Shown: positions 5,700 to 6,485 of the stretch, one piece after another
How positions within the stretch are numbered: the first letter of the stretch is position 1
How the letters are laid out: every line of letters begins with the position of its first letter
NCBI GenBank assembly: GCA_903934745.1
Contig: CAIZOZ010000081.1
Location: 1 to 6,485 of the forward strand
DNA from: an uncultured cyanobacterium
GTDB lineage: Bacteria > Cyanobacteriota > Cyanobacteriia > PCC-6307 > Cyanobiaceae
DNA: 6,485 nt
Direction of reading: 5' to 3'
Made by a program: the position numbers and the translations under genes
The notes under the pieces: model-generated
What the model saw: only the letters and a program-made list of their open reading frames with translations
Databases searched by the model: none
Told to the model about the DNA's origin: nothing

Positions 5700-6485
5700 T
5701 TGACCCTCGCTGCCACGCCGGTTTCGCGCCCGATTGACTGCGGTGCCCGCACCCTGGTGATGGGGGTGCTCAATCTCACTCCCGATTCCTTCAGCGATGG
5801 CGGCCGGCTGACCAGCGTGTCGGCGGCTCTGAAGGCGGCGACACGGATGCTGGCCCAGGGGGCCGATCTGCTCGATCTCGGCGGCCAGAGCACTCGGCCC
5901 GGAGCTGAGCTGGTCGGTGCGGCGGTGGAGTGGCAGCGGCTGCAGCCGGTGCTGGCCGCCCTGCAGCCGCTGCGTGCCAGCCATCCCGCCCTGTTAATTT
6001 CGGTTGACACGTTTGATGCCGCCGTGGCAGCCGCCGCCTTGGCGGCGGGGGCCGACTGGATCAACGATGTGCGCGGCGCCAATCGCAGCGCCGACAGCTC
6101 CGGAGGCAGTCGACGTGATCCGCAGATGTTGCCGCTGATCGCCCGCGCCGGCTGCCCCTACGTGCTGATGCATAGCCGCGGCACCAGCCAGACCATGGAT
6201 GAGCTGGCGGTGTATGGCGATGTGGTGGCCGAGGTACGCGCCGAGCTGTTGGCGGCCACGGCGCTGGCGCTGGCGGCGGGGGTGCGGGCTGAGCAGATCA
6301 TCTGGGATCCGGGCCTGGGCTTCGCCAAGACCACCGCGCAGAATCTGGAGCTGCTACGCCAGCTGGGCCAGCTGGGCGCCGAGGGCTTCCCGTTGCTGGT
6401 GGGACCCTCGCGCAAGCGCTTCATTGGTGCCGTGCTCGATGAACCGCGGCCCAGGGCCAGGTTGTGGGGCACGGCGGCGGTCTGC
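5700..6485 (+). CDS. folP: Dihydropteroate synthase (3' end outside window)
   Basis: The first 262 residues of the folate-pathway enzyme that joins p-aminobenzoate to 6-hydroxymethyl-7,8-dihydropterin diphosphate, releasing diphosphate. Conserved blocks appear in order: MGVLNLTPDSFSDGG (21-35, Asn25 region), LDLGGQSTRPG (58-68, the loop with Thr65 and Arg66), SVDTF (101-105), INDVRG (121-126), MHSRG (157-161), DPGLGFAKT (203-211) and GPSRKRFIG (235-243, Lys239 in the pterin-site region). The frame is open to the last base, so the final strand with the Arg-x-His motif lies beyond the window. TTG 5700 is preferred over ATG 5760 because ATG would delete the sequence leading into the first strand and lacks an equally placed Shine-Dalgarno. 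The GGESTRPG Glu is Gln63 here. A tandem CAGCTGGGC pair (6360-6377) encodes QLGQLG in a probable surface helix. It follows tpiA with 10 bp between. Confidence 0.95.
   Translation, partial: MTLAATPVSRPIDCGARTLVMGVLNLTPDSFSDGGRLTSVSAALKAATRMLAQGADLLDLGGQSTRPGAELVGAAVEWQRLQPVLAALQPLRASHPALLISVDTFDAAVAAAALAAGADWINDVRGANRSADSSGGSRRDPQMLPLIARAGCPYVLMHSRGTSQTMDELAVYGDVVAEVRAELLAATALALAAGVRAEQIIWDPGLGFAKTTAQNLELLRQLGQLGAEGFPLLVGPSRKRFIGAVLDEPRPRARLWGTAAVC

Noticed and set aside
4913..6082. 389-aa minus-strand open frame opposite tpiA and folP
   Set aside because: Shadow of two confidently identified enzymes, with no motif of its own.
6360..6377. Tandem CAGCTGGGC repeat as a variable-number repeat
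   Set aside because: Only two in-frame copies (QLGQLG) within a conserved enzyme; no sign of expansion.

Overview
The window is a GC-rich, gene-dense bacterial segment. It looks like a cyanobacterium of the marine or freshwater Synechococcus/Cyanobium type. The support is protein-level: the TpiA active-site region reads GHSEPRKYYSETDEQIN, FolP has LDLGGQSTRPGA, and a small DUF6447-like protein is present; I recall all three as typical of picocyanobacteria. One perfect HIP1 octamer (GCGATCGC, 3213-3220), a cyanobacterial signature repeat, adds weak support. No database search was possible.

Layout. Positions 1-2422 (+) hold the 3' end of a tightly packed three-gene ABC importer operon: permease (cut by the window edge), ATP-binding protein, and substrate-binding lipoprotein. 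The genes overlap by 4 bp and are then separated by 5 bp. They belong to the COG4120/COG1101/COG2984 system, whose characterised members include tryptophan importers, but the ligand here is not known. Positions 2423-2574 form a convergent intergenic region with two strong hairpins that probably act as a two-sided terminator. A small minus-strand DUF6447-like gene follows (2575-2799), with a plausible promoter of its own upstream. Next on the minus strand is a complete MsbA/multidrug-type ABC half-exporter (2924-4669).

Only 43 bp after the exporter start, in the opposite direction, a plus-strand cluster begins: a 67-aa S4-domain RNA-binding protein, triosephosphate isomerase (tpiA), and dihydropteroate synthase (folP, cut at the right edge). 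They are closely spaced and probably co-transcribed. They mix central carbon metabolism, folate synthesis and RNA/ribosome-related housekeeping, so this looks like a historically linked gene cluster and not a single pathway.

I found no mobile element, CRISPR array, RNA gene, prophage gene or obviously novel multi-gene system. The points most worth a second look are the unassigned ligand of the importer, the DUF6447-like gene with its promoter and inverted repeat, the paired hairpins at 2434-2562, the very short divergent control region at 4670-4712, and a Met at a usually acidic position in TpiA.
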